DNA of 64,000 nt from Desulfurobacteriaceae bacterium (GCA_027068415.1 JAMOTD010000015.1:62001-126000), one strand, 5' to 3'; shown: positions 48,766 through 58,365, counted from the stretch's first letter. The notes: a model not told the origin generated them from the sequence alone. Numbers and translations: made by a program.

Positions 48766-50196
48766 ATGAGGCTTTTCGTTGAAGTTCCTTCGGGAGAGAG
48801 CCTCTACCGGGTTTTAAGGGATAGAGGTTTAATCCGCTCTGCCTACTGCGGCGGAAGGGGAATATGCGGTAAGTGTGTAGTTAAGGTGGAGGGGAAAGAG
48901 GAGCTGGCCTGCCTCCTCTTCGGCCCCTTTAAGGGGGAGGTTGAGCTACCTGAGAGGGAGCTTGTTAGAAAAGGTGAGGAGCTCCCCCCCATACCGGTAG
49001 ATGAAGGCTTAAAAGGGTTCGGCGTAGCCCTTGACGTCGGGACTACCGGCGTTGAGGCCGCCCTCTTTGAGCTCTCAAGGGGCCTCTTCGTTGAGAGCTA
49101 TAAAACCGTTAACCTTCAGACCTCCTTTGGCGCCGACGTGGTTACGAGGATTGAGCAGGCCCGGGAGAATTACGGGAGGCTGAGGGAGCTCCTCCTTGAA
49201 ACCGTTGAGCTCCTTTTAAAGCAGTTTAAGGAGAAGCCCTCCTTGGTTGTTGCCGTCTCAAACCCGGTAATTCACCACTTCTTTCTGGGTCTGCCGGTTA
49301 AAGGGTTTGAGCGCTACCCCTTTAAACTTGAGGTTGATGAAGAGGTTTATGCCACCGGCAGGGAACTCTCCCTTGACTCCTTCTCCGATACCCTCTTCTA
49401 CTTCCCGCCTCCCCTGAAGAATTTTGTGGGCTCAGACTTCCTCTCAAACCTCCTCGTCCTTGAGAAGGAGAGTGAAGACTTTGTAGTTGCAGACCTCGGG
49501 ACAAACGCAGAAATCGGATATTACGGCAGGGATAGGAAAGTCGCTACCTCGGTGCCGGCAGGTCCGGCCTTTGAGGGGGTGGGTCTCTTCTCGGGAATGG
49601 CTGCCTCCCCCGGTGCAATCTACAAGGTCTTCTTTGACGGCAGGGCTTTTAGGTTTTTAACAATCGGAGGAGAAAAGCCCCGTGGGATGTGTGCAAGTGC
49701 CTACTTTGACCTGATTTACCTTCTAAAGAGCTTTAGGGTACTAAACAGAGAGGGGACTTTCACCGATAGCCCTCCTCCCCTGATTCTCCGCTACGTTAAA
49801 GAGATTAACGGAGAAAAGGCCTTCGTCCTCTACGACGACGGTGAGACGGTTGTTGCCCTGACCCAGAGCGACGTAAGGAAGTTCCTCCTTGCCAAGGGGG
49901 CCGTTTACGGTGCTCTTAAAGTTTTAGGAAGGGATAGGGAGCCCGGGGAGCTCTACTTCTCGGGAGCCTTCGGCAGCCACGTTGAGCCCAGAAGCGTTAA
50001 AGGAGTAAAGCTCATTCCCGAAGGCTTTCCCCCGCCTAAAGCTGTTGGGAACCTCGCTCTAAGGGGAGCTTCCCTTATGCTCGGTAAGAGAGGTGAGAGG
50101 GAGAGAATAGGGGAGATAAAGGGGGAAACCGAGGCTGTTGAGCTTGCTATGAATAAGGATTTTGAAAGAGCTTACATAGAGGGTATGGAGCTATGA
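48766..50196 (+). CDS. 2Fe-2S plus ASKHA-domain protein (RACo-like)
   Basis: CGGRGICGKCVVKV; GVALDVGTTGVEAALFELSRG; DVVTRIEQARENYGRL; DLGTNAEIGYYGR. Confidence 0.87.
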   Translation: MRLFVEVPSGESLYRVLRDRGLIRSAYCGGRGICGKCVVKVEGKEELACLLFGPFKGEVELPERELVRKGEELPPIPVDEGLKGFGVALDVGTTGVEAALFELSRGLFVESYKTVNLQTSFGADVVTRIEQARENYGRLRELLLETVELLLKQFKEKPSLVVAVSNPVIHHFFLGLPVKGFERYPFKLEVDEEVYATGRELSLDSFSDTLFYFPPPLKNFVGSDFLSNLLVLEKESEDFVVADLGTNAEIGYYGRDRKVATSVPAGPAFEGVGLFSGMAASPGAIYKVFFDGRAFRFLTIGGEKPRGMCASAYFDLIYLLKSFRVLNREGTFTDSPPPLILRYVKEINGEKAFVLYDDGETVVALTQSDVRKFLLAKGAVYGALKVLGRDREPGELYFSGAFGSHVEPRSVKGVKLIPEGFPPPKAVGNLALRGASLMLGKRGERERIGEIKGETEAVELAMNKDFERAYIEGMEL

Positions 50197-50453
50197 AAGA
50201 GCTCATAAAGGGGAGAAATCTGCTTTACAGGGTAAACCCGAAAGAGATAGCTTTTATTAACGCAGTATTTGAGTGGTACCACGAGATTGCCACGGTCAGA
50301 ACCAGGAGCTCCAAAGAGGGGCTGATAGAGCTCTGGGTGGCCCCCGACTTTTACGAGGAGGCCATGAAGGCCGTTGAGTACCTGAAGGAAGGCGGGTTTG
50401 TCAGTAAATTTGAATTTGTTAGAGAGGTAGGCGATGACTGGTGGAAAGAGTAG
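50193..50453 (+). CDS. Small DUF4911-like protein
   Basis: FEWYHEIATVRTRSSKEGLIELWVAPDFYEEAMKAVEYL; overlaps neighbours. Confidence 0.65.
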   Translation: MKELIKGRNLLYRVNPKEIAFINAVFEWYHEIATVRTRSSKEGLIELWVAPDFYEEAMKAVEYLKEGGFVSKFEFVREVGDDWWKE

Positions 50454-50847
50454 GAGAAGAGGTTTCACCCTCATTGAGCTTATGGTGGTCATAGTTATCC
50501 TCGGCCTCCTTGCGGCCCTTGTTGCCCCCAAGTTCTTAAAGAGCGGTGAGGAGGCGAAGGTAACGACTACAAAAGTCCAGATGAAAAACATTGAGCAGGC
50601 ACTTAAGCTTTATAAACTTCACAACTCTTTCTATCCTACAACAGAGCAAGGGTTAAAGGCGCTCGTTGAAAAGCCCGAGACCGAGCCCGTTCCCAAAAAC
50701 TGGAAGGGTCCCTACCTTGATAAAGTCCCCAAAGATGCCTGGGGCAACGACTTCATTTATGTTTCTGACGGGAAACACTTTACCCTCGTCTCCCCCGGCC
50801 CCGACGGAGAGGAGGGAACCGAAGACGACTTAAAGGTGAGCCAGTAA
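50434..50847 (+). CDS. gspG: Type II secretion major pseudopilin
   Basis: [64 protein letters not shown]. Confidence 0.95.
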   Translation: MTGGKSRRRGFTLIELMVVIVILGLLAALVAPKFLKSGEEAKVTTTKVQMKNIEQALKLYKLHNSFYPTTEQGLKALVEKPETEPVPKNWKGPYLDKVPKDAWGNDFIYVSDGKHFTLVSPGPDGEEGTEDDLKVSQ

Positions 50848-51581
50848 TGGTTATCTACGGCATAAATCCCGTAGCCGAGGCACTAAGGGCGGGCTACCCG
50901 ATTTTAAAGATTTACGTTGAGGAGAACTTCAGGGACAGGGAGAGAATATTACCCCTTGCGAAAAAGCTGGGCGTAAAGGTGGTTAAGGCCTCAAAGAAGA
51001 AGCTGGCCGAAATATCAAAAACTCAAAAACATCAAGGGATAGTAGCCCTCGTCTCTCCCGTTGAGCCTGTAGATTACGGTGAGCTCGTGGTTAAAACTAT
51101 TGAGGAGAACGGCTACCTTCTCTTTCTTGACAGAATTGAGGACCCCCACAACCTCGGGGCAATCTTCCGCTCTGCTGACGCCTTTAAAGTGAGCGGTATA
51201 GTTCTGCCGAAGGATAGAAGTGCAACCATAACCGAAACCGTCGTTAAGGCCTCTACCGGGGCCGTTTTCTACGTTCCCTTTGCCGTTGTTAACAGCTTCT
51301 CAACGGCCCTGAGGGAATTCAAGGAGGCCGGAGGTTGGCTCTTCGGCCTTGAGGCCGGAGGTAAATCCCTCTCAAAAGTCTCCTTTCCATTTCCGTTGGG
51401 GCTGGTTGCCGGCTCTGAAGGGAGGGGGCTTTCGCGCAGTACCCTCAAGCTCCTTGACCAGCTCGTTGAGATAGAGATGGGAGGGCACGTTAACTCCCTA
51501 AACGTCTCAAACGCCGTTGCAATTTCTCTCTACTCCCTTTTTAAGGAGAGGTATATATTAAATCCTCAAAAGTTAGATTAA
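50847..51581 (+). CDS. rlmB: 23S rRNA 2'-O-methyltransferase RlmB-like
   Basis: MVIYGINPVAEALRAG; LDRIEDPHNLGAIFRSADAF; GSEGRGLSRSTLKLLD; SLNVSNAVAISLY. Confidence 0.93.
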   Translation: MVIYGINPVAEALRAGYPILKIYVEENFRDRERILPLAKKLGVKVVKASKKKLAEISKTQKHQGIVALVSPVEPVDYGELVVKTIEENGYLLFLDRIEDPHNLGAIFRSADAFKVSGIVLPKDRSATITETVVKASTGAVFYVPFAVVNSFSTALREFKEAGGWLFGLEAGGKSLSKVSFPFPLGLVAGSEGRGLSRSTLKLLDQLVEIEMGGHVNSLNVSNAVAISLYSLFKERYILNPQKLD

Positions 51582-51594
51582 ACGGAGGAGAGAG

Positions 51595-51993
51595 ATGGAA
51601 GAGCTAAAGGGAAAGCTGGTCTTCGTTCAGACTGCAGGAGGAGAGGGAATCGTTCCCACTTCCGGAATTATCGGTATAGTTGAGGAGATAACTCCCGAAC
51701 ATCTAAAGCTCAAGGAGGCCGGAGTTTTTGCCCTACTTCCTACCACAAAAGGGGCTCAGGCAACCATAATGCCTCTTGACCCCACCGCAAACGAGCCGGT
51801 TGAGGCCTACATCCTGAAGAGCCAAATTGTTGCAGTTGTTCCCGTCGGAGAGCGCTCAAGGTTAAAGGAGTTTCACCAGCAGTTTAAGGCTGCGGCAGCA
51901 GGGATAGAGCTCCCCTCCACCGGCGCAATAGACGTCTCAAAGCTCAAAGAGTTCCCCAAGGGGGGTAATAAGGGAGGCGGACTTATAACTTAA
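51595..51993 (+). CDS. Hypothetical protein
   Basis: GGAGGAG SD, intact ORF in a co-directional run; no recognised family. Confidence 0.6.
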   Translation: MEELKGKLVFVQTAGGEGIVPTSGIIGIVEEITPEHLKLKEAGVFALLPTTKGAQATIMPLDPTANEPVEAYILKSQIVAVVPVGERSRLKEFHQQFKAAAAGIELPSTGAIDVSKLKEFPKGGNKGGGLIT

Positions 51994-52006
51994 TTGAGGG
52001 AGAGTT

Positions 52007-53005
52007 TTGGAGCTTGAAGACCTCCTCTTCTCCCACCCCTTCCCCCTCGTGATAGTTAACGAAAGGGGTGAGATTGAAAAGGTTAATCAGAAGTTTGAGC
52101 TCTTCCTTAACCGCTCGGAGAAGTTCTTAAAGGGTAAAAAGTTGAGCTCTCTCCTCTCCTCCCGGGAGATTGAGGGTCAGGTTGAGCGCTCCTTCCGGGA
52201 GGAGATGGAGATAATAGGCTACCGCTTCAGAGAGAGCTATGTCCACTTCTCCCCCTTCTTCGTCTCCTCGGTGAAGAAGGGGGTTCTCGTCATTTTTGAG
52301 CCTGTCCCTGAAAACCCCTTCACCGGAGACTTTCTCCTCTTCCTTAAAGGTCTTTCCCACGAAATCAGGAACCCGTTGGGCGGAATAAAAGGGGCGGCAA
52401 AGCTCTTTAAGGAGCTGAAAGTTTACGACGAGGAGCTCGTTGAAGTTATTATCTCCGAGGTAGAAAGGATTGAAAGGTTATTGAACGATGTAACCGGTAG
52501 CTACGATTTCTCTAAGCCCTCCTTTAGGTGTGAGAACATTCACAAAGTTATCCAGAAGACTGTAAACCTCTTTTCCCACAAAATCTCTGTGATGGGAGTT
52601 AAGGTAAACTACCTCTTTGACCCTTCTCTTCCGGAAATTCCCGTTGACCCCGATAAGCTTACTCAGGCCTTTGTAAACATCGTTAAGAACGCCCTTGAGG
52701 CTATGGAAGATGCTAAGTTAAAGGAGCTTACAGTTGAGACCGGCTACGCCATAAGGCCTGCTGACTTTGTCTTTATTAAGTTTAAGGATACGGGCGTCGG
52801 AATGGACGAAGAGGAGCTTAAGAACCTCTTCCTTCCCTTCTTCACTACCAAGGAGAAGGGGACGGGAATAGGCTCCTTTATAGTCAGGGAGATTGTTAAG
52901 GGGCACGGAGGGGAGATTAGGGTTAAGAGTAAGCCGGGAGAGGGAACTGAGATAACCCTACTGATTCCGATGAAGAGGAGAGATGGCAAAAATCCTTGTG
53001 GCTGA
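52007..53005 (+). CDS. NtrB-like sensor histidine kinase
   Basis: PAS-like N-terminus, LSHEIRNPLGGIKGAA H-box, DTGVGMDEEELKNLFLPFFTTKEKGTGIG. Confidence 0.92.
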   Translation: MELEDLLFSHPFPLVIVNERGEIEKVNQKFELFLNRSEKFLKGKKLSSLLSSREIEGQVERSFREEMEIIGYRFRESYVHFSPFFVSSVKKGVLVIFEPVPENPFTGDFLLFLKGLSHEIRNPLGGIKGAAKLFKELKVYDEELVEVIISEVERIERLLNDVTGSYDFSKPSFRCENIHKVIQKTVNLFSHKISVMGVKVNYLFDPSLPEIPVDPDKLTQAFVNIVKNALEAMEDAKLKELTVETGYAIRPADFVFIKFKDTGVGMDEEELKNLFLPFFTTKEKGTGIGSFIVREIVKGHGGEIRVKSKPGEGTEITLLIPMKRRDGKNPCG

Positions 53006-54347
53006 CGACGAAAGGAGCATAAGGCTGGTTTTAAAAAAGTACCTTCAGAGTAAGGGTCATCAGGTTGTTGAGGCCGAGAACGGGGAGGAGGCCCTCTCTA
53101 TCTTGAAGGAGGGGGATGTTGACCTTGCTTTTGTTGACATTAAGATGCCGAAGCTCTCGGGCCTTGAACTCCTTGAGAGGGTTGAAGGGGTTCCCGTAGT
53201 TATTCTGACCGCTTACGGTACCATGGATTACACCGTAAGGGCTATTGAGAGCGGCGCTGTTGACTACATCACTAAGCCCTTCTCCTTTGATGAGATTTCC
53301 TCCCTCCTTGAAAAGTTCCTGAAGAAGGAAAAGGGGGATGAGAGCTCCGCCGTTCCCGAAGGTGAGGTTATAGGGAGCTCCAAGAAGATGCAGGAGGTCT
53401 TTAAGCTAATAGGGAAAGTGGCAAGGAGCTCCATAACCGTTTTAATAACCGGAGAGAGCGGAACCGGAAAGGAAGTTGTTGCGAGGGCTATTCACAAGTA
53501 TTCCGATAGGAAAGATAGACCCTTTATAACGGTTAACTGTGCTGCCCTTCCGCCCAACCTCCTTGAGGCCGAGCTCTTCGGCTACGAGAAGGGAGCCTTT
53601 ACCGGGGCTGTCTCCTCAAAGAGAGGTCTTTTTGAGCAGGCCGACGGGGGAACGATTTTCCTTGACGAAATTGGGGAGCTCCCCTTAGAGCTCCAGGCAA
53701 AACTCCTCAGAGTCCTTCAGGATAAAGAGGTAAGGAGAATAGGCTCAGAAAAGAGCAGAAAAGTTGACGTGAGGATAATTGCTGCCACAAACAGGAACCT
53801 TGAGGAGGAGGTTAAAAGGGGTAGCTTCAGGGAAGACCTCTACTTCAGGCTGAACGTGGTAAAGATAGAACTCCCTCCTTTAAGGGAGAGGAGGGATGAT
53901 GTGATATCCCTTGCCCACCACTTTATAAGGAAGTTTGCGAGGGAGTTTAAGCTTCCCTTAAAGGAGCTCTCGGAAGATGCCGTTAATTTCCTTCTTTCTT
54001 ACTCCTTTCCCGGCAACGTGAGGGAGCTTGAGAACATGATTTTAAGGGCTATGGTTCTTTCCTCTACAGGTTGCATTACGGCCTCTGACCTTAAGCCCTC
54101 CATCTCTTCCGCACCAGGAGCTCCCACCTTTGAGGAGGCCATTCGCTCCTTTATCCAGAAGGTCTTTACCGTGGAGCAGAAGGAGGAGAACAACCTCTAC
54201 CAGCTCGTCGTTAGGAGTGCCGAGAGGATTCTGATAACAGAAGTTTTGAAGAGGTGTAACTTTAATCAGGTTAAAGCCGCCAAAATCCTCGGGATTCACA
54301 GGAACACTCTCAGAAGGAAGATAAGGGAGCTGGGGATAGAGCTCTGA
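52983..54347 (+). CDS. NtrC-family sigma-54 response regulator
   Basis: Receiver domain, GESGTGKEVVARAIH, ELFGYEKGAFTGA (GAFTGA loop), C-terminal Fis HTH. Confidence 0.95.
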   Translation: MAKILVADDERSIRLVLKKYLQSKGHQVVEAENGEEALSILKEGDVDLAFVDIKMPKLSGLELLERVEGVPVVILTAYGTMDYTVRAIESGAVDYITKPFSFDEISSLLEKFLKKEKGDESSAVPEGEVIGSSKKMQEVFKLIGKVARSSITVLITGESGTGKEVVARAIHKYSDRKDRPFITVNCAALPPNLLEAELFGYEKGAFTGAVSSKRGLFEQADGGTIFLDEIGELPLELQAKLLRVLQDKEVRRIGSEKSRKVDVRIIAATNRNLEEEVKRGSFREDLYFRLNVVKIELPPLRERRDDVISLAHHFIRKFAREFKLPLKELSEDAVNFLLSYSFPGNVRELENMILRAMVLSSTGCITASDLKPSISSAPGAPTFEEAIRSFIQKVFTVEQKEENNLYQLVVRSAERILITEVLKRCNFNQVKAAKILGIHRNTLRRKIRELGIEL

Positions 54348-54361
54348 TTGATAAAAGTCAA
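54348..54361. promoter_or_regulatory. Candidate Crp/Fnr-family operator TTGATAAAAGTCAA
   Basis: TTGAT-N4-GTCAA, same half-sites as 16093-16106; directly after the NtrC-like stop codon. Confidence 0.5.
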
Positions 54362-54434
54362 ACATAAATTGGTCTTCTGGAATTTATTTAAATACGATAA
54401 AATAGAATACACTATCTATTGTTAAGGTTTAATC

Positions 54435-55034
54435 ATGGGTGAACTTAAGAGTTTAAGGAAGCAAGTTATCCTGTGTCAGGACGGCTCGCCCTTCGTTCCC
54501 CAGTACCCGGGGGGGATTAACGTTGAAAAGTGTACCGGCTGCGGTGAGTGTGTTGAAATCTGCCCCCAGAAGTGTATAGAGCTGAAAGAGGTTAAAGGTA
54601 AAAAAGTAGCAGTAATAACGAAACCGGAGCTTTGCATAGGCGACGGCTTCTGCAAAATCGTCTGTCCCGAGGACGCCTTCCTCTGAGGTATTAACTGCTC
54701 CTCCAGTTCGGAGGAAATTGAGATTAACGAAGAGGAGCTCTTAAGTGACGAAAACGGAAACTACGCTTACCTCACCCTCGGAGGAATACTCTACACCCCA
54801 ACCTACCTTGAGTTTATAGACCACAGCAGGTGTGAGAACTGTGGGAGATGTTTAAACCTCTGTGAAACCCGGGGGGTTGACGAGGAAGGGAGGGTTATCA
54901 CCGAATTTCCCGAAATCTGCAGCGGCTGCGGCCACTGCGGGAATATATGCCCGGCAAAGAGCATAGTTGCAAAGCCGATACCCCTTGAAGAGATGAAGAT
55001 AAGAGTTAAGAAGTATAAGGCTTCAAGGGGTTAG
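54435..55034 (+). CDS. Polyferredoxin with in-frame UGA (candidate selenocysteine at codon 84)
   Basis: ORF 54435-54683 continues in frame after UGA 54684-54686 to TAG 55032-55034 with further CENCGRCLNLC and CSGCGHCGNICP motifs; SECIS-like hairpin. Confidence 0.75.
54687..54721 (+). promoter_or_regulatory. SECIS-like stem-loop downstream of UGA
   Basis: UCCUCC (54699-54704) / GGAGGA (54710-54715), loop AGUUC with G at position 2; lower pairing UUAA (54691-54694) / UUGA (54718-54721). Confidence 0.6.
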
Positions 55035-55924
55035 TGGCAGTTTTTAAGCTGCAGGTTTAACATCCTCAGGCTCTCCTCTATGTCGGGCTTTTCCGAGGCC
55101 CACTTAATTAGCTGTGAAATCTTTAGGGGCGGTTGAGGTTTAACCGTCAGCTTGAGGCAGTTTGGGTTGTCAATAAACTCAAGAAGAGGTAGGGCAAGCC
55201 TTTTGGCAACCTCTTTTCTCTCTTTCATTGCCTGATATACCGTTCTCTTCAACTCCTCCCTTACCTTTTCCGGGTTCTCCCCCTCCTGAGAGCTTATGAA
55301 GTTGAGGAACATCTTGAAGAGGCCGTAATCCTTGTAGGTTAAGAATAATTCCTTCAGCGTACCCCTTTTTTCAATAACTCTTACCGGAACTCTACCCTCA
55401 AAAATTTTCCGGGCAAGCTCTCTATCTATTTCTCCCAGTTCAACTTTTGTCTTAAGCCCTCCCAATCCTCTTGCAACTGCCGTCAGGAAAACCTCAAGGC
55501 CGCCCTCCTTAAAGGCGTAGCTTGAGGAGAAATCAACGGTTATGTAGGGTTTTCTATAGCCGGTGAACTTTAAGAGCTCCCCTAAGAAGGGGGCGTAGCT
55601 GGGAATTTCAACCTCCGTTGCCCTTACCGAGAAGTAAGGCGGGAATTCCTTCTTCCTGAGGGTGTAGGGTAGGTCTATGTAGAGCTCTCCCACTGTCAGG
55701 TAAAGCTCCCCCTTTTTAAAGGTGAGCCCTTTAATTTCAATATCGTTTTTAATGAGGTTGTAGTGAAAGCTCTTGTAGGCGGTAGAGAAAGGGAGTTTAG
55801 AGAGCCTCCTGTCAAACTTCTCTTTTAAGACGTGGTTTGCGTAAGCCTCCGCCGCAAAGTAGCTTGAAATAACGGCTCCCACAAAGAGGAGAGCCGCCAG
55901 AAGTGCTTTTCCTCTGGTTCCCAT
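55031..55924 (-). CDS. Hypothetical membrane-anchored protein (AsmA/DUF945-like topology)
   Basis: N-terminal TM, beta-rich IKNDIEIKGLTFKKGELYLTVGELYIDLPY; convergent with polyferredoxin. Confidence 0.65.
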   Translation of the reverse strand: MGTRGKALLAALLFVGAVISSYFAAEAYANHVLKEKFDRRLSKLPFSTAYKSFHYNLIKNDIEIKGLTFKKGELYLTVGELYIDLPYTLRKKEFPPYFSVRATEVEIPSYAPFLGELLKFTGYRKPYITVDFSSSYAFKEGGLEVFLTAVARGLGGLKTKVELGEIDRELARKIFEGRVPVRVIEKRGTLKELFLTYKDYGLFKMFLNFISSQEGENPEKVREELKRTVYQAMKERKEVAKRLALPLLEFIDNPNCLKLTVKPQPPLKISQLIKWASEKPDIEESLRMLNLQLKNCH

Positions 55925-55926
55925 CC

Positions 55927-56973
55927 TTAACTTCTCAGCTCCCTGCTTATCCTGTGGACGGTATCAACCAAGAACTTTGCCTTCTTCGGGTCGGTTGGAG
56001 GTAAGATTCCGTGTCCCAAGTTAAAGATGTGTCCCTTTGCTTTTATCCCCTCTTCCAAAATCTTCCTTACCTTCCTCTCAATGGTCTCTTCGTCGGCAAA
56101 AAGGGCTACGGGGTCAAGGTTTCCCTGAATTGACTTGTCAATTTTAGCAAGGGCTTGAGGGATTTCAGTCTTCCAGTCAAGGCCGATTACGTCAACGTTT
56201 AGGCGGTTGTTTACCTCTAAAAGGTGCTGGGCGTTTACTCCGAAGTGGATTATCGGAGTCTCGAGATGTCTCCTCTTTAACTCGTTAACGATTTTCTCGG
56301 TGTAGGGAAAGGCGTACCTTTCGTAGTCCTCTTTTGACAGAACCCCCATCCAGGAGTCAAAAATCTGAACTAAGTCCGCTCCGGCCTTAATTTGAGCCGA
56401 GAGGTACTCAATAACGGTTTGGGTGAGCTTTTCCATAAGGGTTTCCCAAAGCTCTGGCCTATTCCACATCGTTGACTTGGCGGCTATGTAGTTTTTGGAG
56501 CTCCCGCCCTCTAAGATGTAGCTTGCCAGGGTGAAGGGAGCTCCCGAAAAGCCGATTAGAGGCCTGTCTGTTAACCTCTCCTTAATCAGCCTTATCGTCT
56601 CAAGAACGTATGGTAAGTCCTCCTCCGGCTCCGGAACCCTTAGCCTTTGTGCGTCCTCAACCGTTTCAACCTTAGGCTCCAAAACGGGACCTTTACCCTC
56701 AACGAACTTTACCCCTATTCCCATCTTCTCAACGGGAACTAAGATGTCCGAGAAGAGAATTGCTGCGTCAACTCCGATTTCCTCAATCGGAATCAAAGTA
56801 ACCTCTGCCGCAAGCTCCGGATTTCTGCACAGGTCCATAAAGCTCCCGGCCTTTTCCCTTATTTTCCTGTACCTTTCGGAGTACCTTCCTGCCTGCCTCA
56901 TAATCCAGATTGGGGTGTAGGGAGTCTTCTCTCCCCTTGCCGCCTTCAAAATCGGGTGCTCTTTGATGTTCAT
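55927..56973 (-). CDS. hemE: Uroporphyrinogen decarboxylase
   Basis: PIWIMRQAGRYSERYRKIRE; GFSGAPFTLASYILEGG; FNLGHGILPPTDP. Confidence 0.96.
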   Translation of the reverse strand: MNIKEHPILKAARGEKTPYTPIWIMRQAGRYSERYRKIREKAGSFMDLCRNPELAAEVTLIPIEEIGVDAAILFSDILVPVEKMGIGVKFVEGKGPVLEPKVETVEDAQRLRVPEPEEDLPYVLETIRLIKERLTDRPLIGFSGAPFTLASYILEGGSSKNYIAAKSTMWNRPELWETLMEKLTQTVIEYLSAQIKAGADLVQIFDSWMGVLSKEDYERYAFPYTEKIVNELKRRHLETPIIHFGVNAQHLLEVNNRLNVDVIGLDWKTEIPQALAKIDKSIQGNLDPVALFADEETIERKVRKILEEGIKAKGHIFNLGHGILPPTDPKKAKFLVDTVHRISRELRS

Positions 56974-56999
56974 TTTCTCTTTACCTCTCCTTTAGTCTT

Positions 57000-58133
57000 T
57001 TAGTCTTTCTTTATTTCAGGTAAGAGATTCCTATTCTTGACCCCTACTCTCATTTTGACGGGGATATAGGTGCAAATCGGATCTTCGTGCATGTAGTCGC
57101 CGTGCTCCCAGTAGGCCCTAACTCTACAGCCGTTGCAGATTTTGACGTACTCACAGACGCCGCACCTTCCCTTGTACTCCTCAATCTTCCTCATGTCCTG
57201 CATGATTTTTGACTCAAACCACGCCCTGTGGAAGGGGATTTCAAAGACGTTTGCGTCTGAAATCGGGAAGTAGCTGCACGGCCTTAGCCACCCGTGGCAG
57301 TCTATGTAGGCAATTGACTGGCCTGCGACACAGCCCTTACCGCCGCCGGTTCCGAAGACAAGGTTTCTCCTCTTTAAATCAAGGCCGTCTCTTTTGGCGT
57401 TCTGGTAGAAGATGCGGTAGTAGTGGGGGGCGCAGGTAGGCCTTACAAGGATGGAGTTGTCTCCCTTTAAAATCAGCTCCTTCTCAAGCTCGTAGTGCCA
57501 GTTTAGCCAGTACTCGGCCTCTTTTGCATCAAGGAGCTCCGCATTTGCCTCCTCTCCCCTTCCTACCGGCAGAACGATAAACATGTACCAAGCCTTTGCC
57601 CCCAGCTCCCTCGCCTTTTTGTAAACGTTCGGAATGTCGTGGGCGTTCCTTTTAGTAAAGGATGAGTTTATAAGGAAGGGAATTCCGTGCTTGTTAAAGA
57701 GCTCCGCTGCCCTTATAACCCCCTCGTAGGCTCCCGGCTGCTTCCTGAAGTCGTCGTGGATTTCGGGGGTTGAGCCGTCAAGGGAGAGGGAGACCATCCT
57801 TATCCCCACTTCTTTCATCTTCTTACACACTTCGTCGTCAACCAGCGTTCCGTTTGTCGCTATACACATTCTGAAGCCGAGCTTTGTCCCGTACTCGGCA
57901 AGCTCCCAGATGTCCTCCCTTAAAAGGGGCTCCCCTCCGGTTAGGACTACGGTCGGTTTTGAGAGCTTTGCTATGTCGTCAAGGAGCTTTTTTCCGTCTT
58001 CCGTTGAGAAGTCTCCCTGCTCCGACTCTATTGTTGATGCCGAGCGGCAGTGGATACACTCAAGGTTGCAGCGCCTTGTAATCTCCCAAGCTATCCATTT
58101 GGGGAGGAACTCCTCTTTTTTTACCTGTGCCAT
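57000..58133 (-). CDS. Radical SAM/SPASM protein, heme-biosynthesis (AhbD/NirJ)-like
   Basis: [25 protein letters not shown]-terminal [31 protein letters not shown]; start at MAQVKKEE (58133) preferred. Confidence 0.85.
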   Translation of the reverse strand: MAQVKKEEFLPKWIAWEITRRCNLECIHCRSASTIESEQGDFSTEDGKKLLDDIAKLSKPTVVLTGGEPLLREDIWELAEYGTKLGFRMCIATNGTLVDDEVCKKMKEVGIRMVSLSLDGSTPEIHDDFRKQPGAYEGVIRAAELFNKHGIPFLINSSFTKRNAHDIPNVYKKARELGAKAWYMFIVLPVGRGEEANAELLDAKEAEYWLNWHYELEKELILKGDNSILVRPTCAPHYYRIFYQNAKRDGLDLKRRNLVFGTGGGKGCVAGQSIAYIDCHGWLRPCSYFPISDANVFEIPFHRAWFESKIMQDMRKIEEYKGRCGVCEYVKICNGCRVRAYWEHGDYMHEDPICTYIPVKMRVGVKNRNLLPEIKKD

Positions 58134-58239
58134 GGGCAAACTCCTAAAAGGGGGATTTAAGAGGAAATTATAGATAAAAAGATTGGAATTCAAGGAACTT
58201 TTAAAAGAGAGGGTTTAAAAGTCGCTAACTCCATAAAAA

Positions 58240-58330
58240 AGCCTATCCTCTCCGTATGAAAGTGAAAAGACTAAACTTCCAACAAGTACTCAAACTCACA
58301 CAAAACTACATGTACCGGAGAGGACAGGCT
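58240..58330 (+). repeat. Inverted repeat AGCCTATCCTCTCCG / CGGAGAGGACAGGCT
   Basis: 58240-58254 and 58316-58330 complementary at 14/15 positions. Confidence 0.65.
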
Positions 58331-58365
58331 CTATTACCCTAAGGGAAAGACCAAAAACTACCGTG
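58270..58365 (+). repeat. Degenerate repeat/mobile-element fragment, copy B
   Basis: Near-identical to reverse complement of 26415-26510; residual reading MKVKRLNFQQVLKLTQNYMYRRGQALLP-stop. Confidence 0.7.

Noticed and set aside
54684-54686. Treating the ferredoxin as a simple 83-aa protein, or the downstream part as a separate gene
   Set aside because: The downstream part has no convincing start codon or SD, is in the same frame, and continues the Cys-cluster pattern; a pseudogene or sequencing error remains possible and is stated in the finding.
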